From RGIG464 sp045643185 (GTDB taxonomy: Bacteria; Myxococcota_A; Bradymonadia; UBA4248): a stretch of DNA of 9,203 bases. The DNA lies in the NCBI GenBank assembly GCA_045643185.1, contig JAZUKH010000194.1:1-9203 (forward strand). The letters run 5' to 3'. Below are positions 1-5,823 of this stretch, one piece after another. Numbering within the stretch: position 1 is the stretch's first letter; every line of letters starts with the position of its first letter. The translations under genes were made by a program, and so were the position numbers. The notes beneath the pieces are model-generated. The model saw only the letters and a list, made by a program, of their open reading frames with translations, searched no databases and was not told the origin of the DNA.

Positions 1-28
1 ATAGAGACGCAAAATTTTGCGTCTCTAT
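1..28. repeat. Perfect 28-bp palindrome, copy 1 of a dispersed repeat
   Basis: The first 28 bases form a perfect palindrome. Each arm contains TAGAGACGCAAAA, and the arms meet without a spacer at positions 14/15. The central 26 bp (2-27) are identical to the core of the longer hairpin at 5718-5797. The element lies beyond the stop codon of the beta-helix lipoprotein gene that ends at 61. The window edge may cut off further pairing on the left. From memory, similar GAGACGCAAAATTTTGCGTCTC palindromes are scattered in intergenic DNA of unrelated bacteria; I cannot verify this here. It could act as a transcript-end hairpin or be a small non-autonomous repeat. Confidence 0.8.
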
Positions 29-59
29 GGAGGGGGCTTCGCTTACTGAGCGAGACTCC
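29..59 (-). terminator. Weak hairpin after the beta-helix lipoprotein gene
   Basis: Immediately downstream of the stop at 61, bases 39-43 pair with 49-53 around a 5-nt loop. Bases 29-32 (GGAG) can pair with 56-59 (CTCC) across an internal loop. There is no U-tract directly after the stem on the minus strand. With the 28-bp palindrome just beyond, this may help end the transcript, but it is not a classical intrinsic terminator. Confidence 0.25.
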
Positions 60-60
60 T

Positions 61-1194
61 CTATTTCAACACGGTGCCTTCAGCCACGTCGTTATTTTCA
101 AGCACAAGAGCGCGTGGCGACTGGCGCATGTATTTGGGCAACGGTCGATAGGTATAGACCTTGTCAGCCAACTGGCTATTTTGAATCGTCACCTGGGCGA
201 AAGGCGATTTCTGAACGAGTGCGGCGGTTGCTTTGTTTCCACGAATTGTGCAATCACTGACTTCGACGCGTTCTTTTGCCGAGATCTCCAGACCAAACTG
301 GTTGGTGACGTTGTTCTCAATGACGACCGAGTCAAGACGAAGCGCCGCGATGCGTTCCGAATTATCCATGGTGAACAGCGACAGGGTGTTGTTCTCTTTG
401 AACGCGACGTGGTCAAAACGAACGAGCGTCACGTCATCGCCCTGGGTGTCTGACGCCACAACGACCAGTGGAGCAACGTCGGGATTCGTGTCCGCATCGG
501 CGAATATATGCTCAAAACGTGCGTCTTTGATCTCAAACAAGCGACCGGCATGCACGTTCAGACGCGAAAACCCGATGTCGCCCCCGCCCCAGTTAAGGTT
601 CCGAATTTGAACGACGTCGCTCTGGATATCAAAACGGAGCATGTTGACGGCGATCGGTGTGGATCCCTGCCCCGAAACGATGATGCGTGAATGTTCGACA
701 TCATCCATTTTGAGCGGAATATCGAGTTCGTGCTGATCGACGGGCGCCGTGAACTGAAGTTCAAACGTCGAAACGTCTTTGCCAAAATCGGCGAACAGCT
801 CCATGGCATGGTTCAGGGCATCGACCGAGTCGACGGGCACGATGGCATGAACAGGTGCCAAAACGTGCTCGCTATTCGCACTTTTCGCAGCTTCATCGCA
901 AAGTTCACGCAGTTTGTTGAGATCCTCGTCAGATTTTACGACGATCTGAGTTTCTTTGGCCCATTCCGAGCCATCTGGCCAAACACGGGGTTCGGCAACC
1001 GGCTCTTCATTAACCTTGGCATCTTGTGCAGGCACTTGCATTCTCACTTCGGAAGGACCAGATTGATTAGAACTGGCGCTATTTTCAGAAACGACCGACT
1101 TCGCGTTCTCCTCGCTTGGCTTCGTACTGGAGCAACCACTCAAAAAAGCGGCTGCAACGAAAAGGCTGATAACAAATAAGTGTTTTTTCATCAT
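61..1194 (-). CDS. Lipoprotein with probable parallel beta-helix C-terminal domain
   Basis: A 377-residue predicted lipoprotein. Residues 1-21 form a short basic start, a hydrophobic stretch and the lipobox LSGC, with Cys21 as the lipidated residue. Ser at +2 fits outer-membrane sorting by the E. coli rule. Residues 22-75 are a polar S/E/P-rich linker. Residues 85-165 hold a mixed alpha/beta segment. From about 170 to 370 short beta-strand units of 20-25 residues recur, often ending in N or NN turns (for example VVIENNVTN and CTIRGNKAT), which is the look of a right-handed parallel beta-helix. I see no pectate-lyase catalytic motif, so enzyme activity is not supported; a surface or binding role is a guess. 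Tandem start codons (1194 and 1191) exist, and neither has a clear Shine-Dalgarno sequence. It lies 216 bp downstream of the protease gene and probably has its own promoter. Confidence 0.85.
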   Translation of the reverse strand: MMKKHLFVISLFVAAAFLSGCSSTKPSEENAKSVVSENSASSNQSGPSEVRMQVPAQDAKVNEEPVAEPRVWPDGSEWAKETQIVVKSDEDLNKLRELCDEAAKSANSEHVLAPVHAIVPVDSVDALNHAMELFADFGKDVSTFELQFTAPVDQHELDIPLKMDDVEHSRIIVSGQGSTPIAVNMLRFDIQSDVVQIRNLNWGGGDIGFSRLNVHAGRLFEIKDARFEHIFADADTNPDVAPLVVVASDTQGDDVTLVRFDHVAFKENNTLSLFTMDNSERIAALRLDSVVIENNVTNQFGLEISAKERVEVSDCTIRGNKATAALVQKSPFAQVTIQNSQLADKVYTYRPLPKYMRQSPRALVLENNDVAEGTVLK

Positions 1195-1221
1195 ATAATA
1201 AGTTAAAATTGAGAAGAGGCT

Positions 1222-1249
1222 ATTGTTCTGAACGGGGTTATTATGTCAA
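1222..1249 (-). promoter_or_regulatory. Candidate sigma70-type promoter for the beta-helix lipoprotein
   Basis: On the minus strand a perfect TTGACA (plus-strand 1244-1249) is followed after 16 nt by AACAAT (1222-1227), which matches the -10 consensus at four of six positions. The predicted start near 1215 would give a leader of about 20 nt before the start codon at 1194. The -10 is weak, so this is only a candidate. Confidence 0.35.
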
Positions 1250-1268
1250 TCATAGTTAATGAGAACTG

Positions 1269-1306
1269 CTTCCCCCCTCCCTATCGGGGAGAGGCTGGGG
1301 GTGGGG
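1269..1306. repeat. C-run/G-run intergenic hairpin-forming element
   Basis: A C-run (1272-1277) is followed by G-runs (1286-1289, 1297-1301 and 1303-1306). The inner stem pairs CTCCC (1277-1281) with GGGAG (1287-1291) around a 5-nt loop, and longer imperfect pairing between the outer C and G runs is possible. The 12-mer CTTCCCCCCTCC at 1269-1280 recurs at 5808-5819, next to the second palindrome. From memory this kind of sequence (C-rich arm, CTATCGGGGAG, then GGGGGTGGGG) is dispersed in many bacterial genomes; I cannot check this. Its function is unknown. Confidence 0.5.
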
Positions 1307-1350
1307 CGAAAAAGCAGCATCTCGTTATCTATATACACAACAACTTCCTA

Positions 1351-1379
1351 CACTCGCGCGCCCGGAACGGCGCGCGGTG
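1351..1379 (-). terminator. Strong GC hairpin after the calpain-like gene
   Basis: CGCGCGCC (1355-1362) pairs perfectly with GGCGCGCG (1369-1376) around a 6-nt loop. CAC/GTG extends the stem across a one-base bulge. It lies about 30 bp beyond the stop codon at 1411. On the minus strand it is followed by a moderately T-rich stretch (AGTTGTTGTGTATATA) rather than a pure U-run. It is probably a transcription terminator or a 3'-end stabilising hairpin for the protease transcript. Confidence 0.55.
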
Positions 1380-1410
1380 TTATTAACCATGTCCAACACA
1401 ATATCCTATG

Positions 1411-3180
1411 CTAATCCTTATCAACGACGGCGGTACGGATATAACCAACGTTATTGAGGAAGGAACGCAGTGAAATGGTAAACTTACCGTCATTAAACCG
1501 TTCTTCGGCTTCGTTCATGGCAGGTTTCGTTTTGGCGTGCGGGTTAATCAACGTGACCCTCGAGAGGTCGGCATCCACTTTGGACGCGGCAAAGAGGTGC
1601 AGACCTTTCGTCAGGTCATTGCCTTTCTTATCAACGAGCGAAAGTCTGTCAACGCTGTAGGCATGACCGGAATAAATAAAGATGTTGTTATAATTCTCTT
1701 TCTTACCGGTCACCTTGGCAACGACGATACCGATGGATTCACGAAGGGTTTGATAACTGGCGAGGTTAAGGTTGGTGAATTCCGTATTATTGTGGAGACT
1801 GAGGGAGAGCGCATCGATGTCGTCACGAATAGATTTTTGCCAGGCACCCGATTCACCTTCACGACCAGGTTCATCGGCAATATCGTAATAGTGCGAAATC
1901 TTGTCGTGAATGGTCTCGATGTCGGAAAGCGCCTGACTGAGTTGTTCGTTGCTGCCCACGAGCGGTCTCAATTCATTCGCCGCGGCTTCTGAATAAATGC
2001 CGAGCTGTTTAACCGCTTCCGTCGTGCTGATACCGGCCATCAAATAAACGTCCTTTTTGCCGTTGCCATCCTGCTGTTTGGCATAATCGAGCAACACGTT
2101 GATGACAGCCTTATTTTTCTTGATGATATCGGCTTCAGGATCATCATTTTCGACATCGATCTTCTCGACGCTGTCAGCATCGACCTTGTCGCCGAAAAAC
2201 ATATACATACAGTTCTGAGCATGTCCCCCATCGATACCGTCGACGAGATTGGTGCCTTCAGGGTCGCCAAAACCATACGGACCGTATTGCTGCGCAAAGA
2301 TCATGTATGCCTGTTCCATGCAAATGAGCCACGATGCTGCTTCAAAAAGGTCTTCACGCGTAATTTTCAAGATCGAAGAATCCACGGAAGACGACCACAC
2401 GGAGTTTTCAGGCTTGTAATCAACGCGAAAATGGGAACCTTTATATTTGTTATTCTGTTTGAGGACGCCGACCTGGACGGAGATGTCCTGTTTGACCCAT
2501 TTTTCGACTTCTTTTTTGATGCCGAGCCAATTCTTTTTAGTCGTTTTTTCTTTGTGATAGAAACTGGTCGTGACCGTCGTGCCACTGACGCGCATCATAT
2601 TCGAAATGACGGACGGATCATGACGAATGACCTGAAGCACGGAAGCGAGAAAATAGCAGTCGCCGATCGAGCACTGACGAACGTCTTCTTCAACGGGAGC
2701 ACCATCGATATAGATTCTGTCCTGAATGACAGAGTTGATAACATTTGGCTTTTCGAGCGTACCCTTCATTCGGGTCACCAACGCGGCATCTTCGTTCGTC
2801 GCCACGAGTTCCGTAAACGACGGCGTGGTGCCGACATTCTTCGTCACCGGGGCTTTGGCGACATAATGCCCTTGCGTGTACGTACCGCTCGTTGTACTCA
2901 AATAAGTGGTCGTGGCATTGTAATTCGAGAGTTTTTCGATCTCACGGGTCTCGGGATTCCAATGATCGGCATAGGAATGCGTAGCGGTCAACGTCTCAGA
3001 CGTGTACGTATATTCGGTATCATTCACCGTTTCGCTGTCCGATCGCGTCAGCGCGCCACTCATGGCATCGCCGCCGGATGACTCAGCATTGGAGTCTTCA
3101 TTATCCTTTTTGGGCTCGAGAGCAGTAACAGGTGCCTCCTGGGCTTCCAGAACTACCGTATTCGCGTCGTTTTTACTCAT
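1411..3180 (-). CDS. Calpain-family (C2-like) cysteine protease
   Basis: A 589-residue protein with the calpain catalytic signature. Cys175 lies in CSIGDCYFLAS, His506 in SGHAYSV and Asn546 in LINPHAK, giving the Cys-His-Asn triad in the family order. Between them, WLICMEQAY (284-292) and the GG at 318-319 match the conserved W..EKAY and GG region of calpain domain II. Residues 1-150 are rich in S, T, E and Y with no signal peptide or membrane segment, so the protein is cytoplasmic unless exported by a non-Sec route. Cys to His spans 331 residues, against roughly 160 in classical calpains; the extra length is mostly a charged, helix-rich segment at 330-495. No calcium-binding EF-hands are visible. 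The start is supported by AAGGA six bases upstream of ATG. A TATATATAAA stretch in the 79-bp gap after tsaC could hold a promoter. The substrate is unknown; regulatory protease and effector are both possible. Confidence 0.88.
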   Translation of the reverse strand: MSKNDANTVVLEAQEAPVTALEPKKDNEDSNAESSGGDAMSGALTRSDSETVNDTEYTYTSETLTATHSYADHWNPETREIEKLSNYNATTTYLSTTSGTYTQGHYVAKAPVTKNVGTTPSFTELVATNEDAALVTRMKGTLEKPNVINSVIQDRIYIDGAPVEEDVRQCSIGDCYFLASVLQVIRHDPSVISNMMRVSGTTVTTSFYHKEKTTKKNWLGIKKEVEKWVKQDISVQVGVLKQNNKYKGSHFRVDYKPENSVWSSSVDSSILKITREDLFEAASWLICMEQAYMIFAQQYGPYGFGDPEGTNLVDGIDGGHAQNCMYMFFGDKVDADSVEKIDVENDDPEADIIKKNKAVINVLLDYAKQQDGNGKKDVYLMAGISTTEAVKQLGIYSEAAANELRPLVGSNEQLSQALSDIETIHDKISHYYDIADEPGREGESGAWQKSIRDDIDALSLSLHNNTEFTNLNLASYQTLRESIGIVVAKVTGKKENYNNIFIYSGHAYSVDRLSLVDKKGNDLTKGLHLFAASKVDADLSRVTLINPHAKTKPAMNEAEERFNDGKFTISLRSFLNNVGYIRTAVVDKD

Positions 3181-3259
3181 GGTGTTTCCTTGGATTAGAG
3201 TGATTTATATATACAGGTGAACTGAGAAATTCATAAATGGGGTCGTCGTTGCCGGCCAA

Positions 3260-3916
3260 TTAGGCATTTTCTTTGAGTTCGACGCCAGCGGGCAAATATT
3301 TACGCAATGTATCGGCAGAAACAGGGCCTTTTCGCAGGATCGTCCAAGTTTTAGGTTCGATCTTGAGCACGGTCGTTGCGGTACCCATCGTGGGTTTGGT
3401 TTGCAAAATACGGAAGGCGATCTCTTTTCCGGGAAAGACGCGGCGCGCTTCAGCCGACGAAGTGGCGGGAGGATCACCGGCTTCATTGGCGCTCGGCACA
3501 GCCAACGGCACGTTCGCGAGTCGCAGAATGGCCTGCGCAACGGGGCTGTTCGGGCAACGAATGCCGATGGTGCCGTTCGATTCACACGCTTCGCTCAACG
3601 TCGTTTTGACAGGCAGGATCAGCGTGAGAGGACCGGGCCAGAAATCTTTGGCGAGTTCTGCCGCGTTGCCAAGATCGGCAAGCTGTTTTGCCATTTCGAT
3701 GTCACGAACCATGACTGGAAACGGTTTGCCAGCAGGACGATGTTTAATGGAGATCAAATTGTCAATGGCCTCGTCGTTGATGGCATCAGCCGCCACGCCA
3801 TAGACCGTCTCTGTCGGAAAAATGATGACTTCGCCGTTCAAAACCGCCTGGGCAGCCAAAAATACCTGCGGTTCAAGCGGAAGATCTTCGGTCACAGTGA
3901 CTTCAATATTGGACAT
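3260..3916 (-). CDS. tsaC: L-threonylcarbamoyladenylate synthase (TsaC/YrdC family)
   Basis: This enzyme makes threonylcarbamoyl-AMP from threonine, bicarbonate and ATP, the first step of t6A37 modification of tRNAs that read ANN codons; it acts in the cytoplasm. From the chosen start the protein has 218 residues, a single YrdC domain without the extra Sua5 domain. Family motifs are in order: FPTETVYG (33-40), KHRPAGKPFPVMV (58-70), FWPGPLT (92-98), GIRCPN (118-123), PSANEAG (141-147), TTVLKI (181-186) and ILRKG (193-197). An in-frame ATG at 3958 would add 14 residues. I prefer 3916 because GAGGT lies seven bases upstream of it, while 3958 has only a poor ribosome site and the extra residues are not family-like. 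The gene follows queG by about 100 bp on the same strand and may be co-transcribed with it. Confidence 0.92.
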   Translation of the reverse strand: MSNIEVTVTEDLPLEPQVFLAAQAVLNGEVIIFPTETVYGVAADAINDEAIDNLISIKHRPAGKPFPVMVRDIEMAKQLADLGNAAELAKDFWPGPLTLILPVKTTLSEACESNGTIGIRCPNSPVAQAILRLANVPLAVPSANEAGDPPATSSAEARRVFPGKEIAFRILQTKPTMGTATTVLKIEPKTWTILRKGPVSADTLRKYLPAGVELKENA

Positions 3917-4020
3917 ATCAATTACCTCATAAAATGCTTTCAACGAATGGGAACCCATTTCACCGATCGTTCAAACGGCGCGTTCCTGGTACGAGCTATC
4001 ATAGCACAAATTCGATGAAT

Positions 4021-5064
4021 TCAGACACGGCACATCATCAAACTTCGTTGCGCGGCGTCGCGCACCCAGTCACAAGGGTTATTTTGCGCAACCTGTTGGA
4101 GCAAAGGCACGCGCGCCACGTCATGTTGATTACCCAGGACGTAGCAGACATTGCGTTGCAGGATGCGTGGATGCGCGGCCGCCATGGGCGTGCCGGCCAG
4201 CGCGCGCGTCAACTGCTTGGCCGAGCTCAACAGAACGCGTTCGGGCGTCAGATCGCGGTATGGCAACGGCATTTCGTCACCGAATTCGTATTGGGCGACA
4301 GGGCATGCGCGCTGACAACGGTCACATCCCCAAACGCAGTCGCCCATGGCGCGCGCAAAGGGTTCGGCGAGCGCGCCCGGGTGTTGTGTCGTCAAATAGG
4401 CGAGGCATGAAGACGGACGATAACCAACCGGTGAAAGTGCGCCCGTCGGGCACTGAGCGGCGCACGCATGCGCGCCGTGGCAGACGCAGTGACGCCCTGG
4501 CACCAAGTTGGCGGCCTCAAACATCACCGTGTTTTTCGACAAAACGCCTTCAAACGCGCTCAAATCGTCTGTCGTGATCAACTCACCCAGCACGATGCCG
4601 GCACCAAACTGGGGATGCACGAGCAAATGGTTAGACGCGATCCAACCCAGTCCAGCGCGCACCGCAAACTCGCGTTCCAGAACGGGTGCCGAGTCAACAC
4701 AAATGCGCGTGGTACCATGGATCACATCGTTTTCGCGCAAAACGGCCTCAAGCTCAGTCAAGCGTTGGCGCACGACGGCGTGGTAATCACCGATCGCGCA
4801 AAAACGCGCCCACCCTTCAAACGCGCGGGGCAAGCGCAACAAGCCGCAGATCACGCTGCGCGCACCATCCAGAACGGCGTTCAGCGACTGTCGTGCCTGG
4901 GCATTCTTGGCCAGGTAAGCCAAGCCACCGGGTAGGTCGGGCTGAAGCCCTGCCAAATAGGCGTCAAACGTCACCGACTGAGTGGCGCACACAAGCCCAA
5001 GCGCGTCCAGCCCGGTCTGGGCGAGTTGTGCGTGAAGCTGATCGAATGCGTGCGATGATAACAC
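4021..5064 (-). CDS. queG: Epoxyqueuosine reductase QueG-like iron-sulfur protein
   Basis: QueG reduces epoxyqueuosine to queuosine at tRNA position 34 using cobalamin and two 4Fe-4S clusters. The 347-residue protein has the family layout: an N-terminal domain with GDYHAVVRQRL (92-102), the active-site stretch VDSAPVLEREFAVRAGLGW (123-141), GAGIVLGEL (154-162), a ferredoxin-like region at 193-254 and a C-terminal HEAT-like tail with RNVCYVLGN (304-312). The second cluster motif is canonical: GC (247), C250 and C254-Pro. The first is not. Instead of CxxCxxCxxxCP it reads C193-V-C195-x5-C201-x3-C205-P, with Ala198 where a cysteine is expected. The usual GKN after the active site is ASN (143-145). 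It may be a divergent QueG or a QueG-like paralogue. The start is GTG, supported by GGGAGG four bases upstream. The sequence looks GC-richer than its neighbours. The NUDIX stop lies 29 bp upstream. Confidence 0.85.
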   Translation of the reverse strand: MLSSHAFDQLHAQLAQTGLDALGLVCATQSVTFDAYLAGLQPDLPGGLAYLAKNAQARQSLNAVLDGARSVICGLLRLPRAFEGWARFCAIGDYHAVVRQRLTELEAVLRENDVIHGTTRICVDSAPVLEREFAVRAGLGWIASNHLLVHPQFGAGIVLGELITTDDLSAFEGVLSKNTVMFEAANLVPGRHCVCHGAHACAAQCPTGALSPVGYRPSSCLAYLTTQHPGALAEPFARAMGDCVWGCDRCQRACPVAQYEFGDEMPLPYRDLTPERVLLSSAKQLTRALAGTPMAAAHPRILQRNVCYVLGNQHDVARVPLLQQVAQNNPCDWVRDAAQRSLMMCRV

Positions 5065-5068
5065 GAGG

Positions 5069-5074
5069 CCTCCC
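5069..5074 (-). promoter_or_regulatory. Shine-Dalgarno supporting the GTG start of queG
   Basis: GGGAGG on the minus strand lies four bases before GTG at 5064-5062. No ATG occurs in this frame near the N-terminus, and the residues that follow match the start of the QueG fold. This site therefore decides the start. Confidence 0.7.
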
Positions 5075-5093
5075 GGCGGTGACGACTTAGCAA

Positions 5094-5546
5094 CTAAGTT
5101 TTGTTTGCGATCATTTGGCGATAACGCGCCACCTGACGACGTTCACCCGTTTTGCGGTAGTGAATATAATCATCGATAATCGTCTGATGATCGAAGCAAA
5201 TTGGTGATGGAAGATCATCAAGTGAATAATATTCAGCTTTTTCGGCATCATCGTCGCCTTTCGGCTCACCCTCGGCGTGTGCGAGAAACACGGTCGACAT
5301 GGTGTGAAGCCGAGGGTCACGTTTGGGATCGGAATATACGTAGAAGAGCTCATCGAGTTGAACGTGGAGTTTGGTTTCTTCAAGGGCTTCACGCATTGCA
5401 GCATTTTCGATCCATTCACCTTCGTCGACAAAGCCGCCGGGCAAAGCCCAACCATAGGGCGGATTACGGCGTTTGACGAGAACGATCGAACCGGCTTTTT
5501 CGATGATAATATCGACTGTCGGCGTTGGATTTCTATATTCAGTCAT
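5094..5546 (-). CDS. NUDIX hydrolase (ADP-ribose pyrophosphatase-like)
   Basis: A 150-residue cytoplasmic protein with a complete NUDIX box: Gly38, then E44 after five residues, then REALEET (52-58) after seven more. These residues bind the divalent metal and cleave nucleoside diphosphates linked to another group. The preceding RRNPPYGWALPGGFV (26-40) matches the small ADP-ribose pyrophosphatase type, for example the archaeal enzymes with NPPFGWALPGGFVE. The exact substrate cannot be read from sequence, and other nucleoside-diphosphate derivatives are possible. The start is well supported by GGAGG seven bases before ATG. It is the first gene of a same-strand group with queG (29 bp gap) and tsaC, which suggests co-transcription but not necessarily a shared pathway. 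Confidence 0.92.
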   Translation of the reverse strand: MTEYRNPTPTVDIIIEKAGSIVLVKRRNPPYGWALPGGFVDEGEWIENAAMREALEETKLHVQLDELFYVYSDPKRDPRLHTMSTVFLAHAEGEPKGDDDAEKAEYYSLDDLPSPICFDHQTIIDDYIHYRKTGERRQVARYRQMIANKT

Positions 5547-5568
5547 TGTTTTGCCTCCATGCGGTCGT

Positions 5569-5597
5569 ATGATTGATTCACTTGATCATTCTTGCAA
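5569..5597 (-). promoter_or_regulatory. Possible promoter for the NUDIX-queG-tsaC group
   Basis: On the minus strand TTGCAA (5592-5597) and AATCAT (5569-5574) are separated by 17 bp; each matches its hexamer consensus at four of six positions. The spacing and position fit transcription starting about 15 nt before the NUDIX start codon. ATGAT and ATCAT flank 11 bp inside the same segment, a weak dyad that might bind a regulator. The evidence is suggestive only. Confidence 0.25.
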
Positions 5598-5717
5598 ATT
5601 ACGAAATGCGATGATCCACGCATGTTGCCATCGTGCCATGAAGCAATTGGGCTTCAGAATACGAACCGCTATTTTATAATGATATATTCAGTTTTGGGCC
5701 CTGCCAGGCGAGGGGGG

Positions 5718-5797
5718 CGCGGCGTATTGGCGATTTCGATTTACCGTAGAGACGCAAAATTTTGCGTCTCTACGGTAAATCGTCGCCAATAGCCGCG
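5718..5797. repeat. Long imperfect hairpin around palindrome copy 2
   Basis: The centre is a perfect palindrome of 46 bp (5737-5782), which includes the 26-bp core shared with 2-27. Pairing continues outward: ATTGGCGA (5726-5733) with TCGCCAAT (5783-5790) after a three-base bulge (5734-5736), then T5725 with A5791, then CGCGGC (5718-5723) with GCCGCG (5792-5797) across a one-base bulge. The whole 80-bp unit can fold into one stem. It lies between the converging end of the lamin-tail lipoprotein gene and the upstream region of the NUDIX gene. It resembles a miniature inverted-repeat or REP-type element. No ORF or target-site duplication is evident. Confidence 0.8.
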
Positions 5798-5798
5798 T

Positions 5799-5816
5799 GG
5801 GGGGACACTTCCCCCC
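5799..5816 (-). terminator. G6/C6 hairpin beyond the lamin-tail lipoprotein gene
   Basis: Six G (5799-5804) and six C (5811-5816) flank the loop ACACTT, starting seven bases beyond the stop codon at 5824. No U-run follows, but the large palindromic stem comes next. The tandem hairpins probably mark or protect the 3' end of the two-lipoprotein transcript. Confidence 0.4.
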
Positions 5817-5823
5817 TCCAATT

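Noticed and set aside
691..1179. 162-codon open frame on the plus strand
   Set aside because: It is the antisense shadow of the beta-helix lipoprotein gene. It has no ribosome site, and its product matches no family that I know, whereas the minus strand encodes a clear lipobox.
2221..3081. 286-codon open frame on the plus strand
   Set aside because: It is antisense to the calpain-like gene, which carries intact catalytic motifs. The plus-strand product is rich in R, F and D with no recognisable domain.
3917..3958. Longer tsaC start at 3958
   Set aside because: The extra 14 residues do not resemble the YrdC family, and the ribosome site is poor. The internal ATG at 3916 has GAGGT at the right distance.
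3946..3959. AATGGG/CCCATT inverted repeat between queG and tsaC
   Set aside because: It is a short stem with a 2-4 nt loop and no T-run, so it does not qualify as a terminator. It is most likely a chance match.
5086..5098. CTTAG/CTAAG stem across the NUDIX stop codon
   Set aside because: A 5-bp AT-rich stem with a 3-nt loop inside a tightly spaced gene pair is unlikely to have a function.
5675..5680. Perfect TATAAT on the plus strand
   Set aside because: No matching -35 and no plus-strand gene follows. It lies in an AT-rich intergenic stretch, where such a hexamer is expected by chance.
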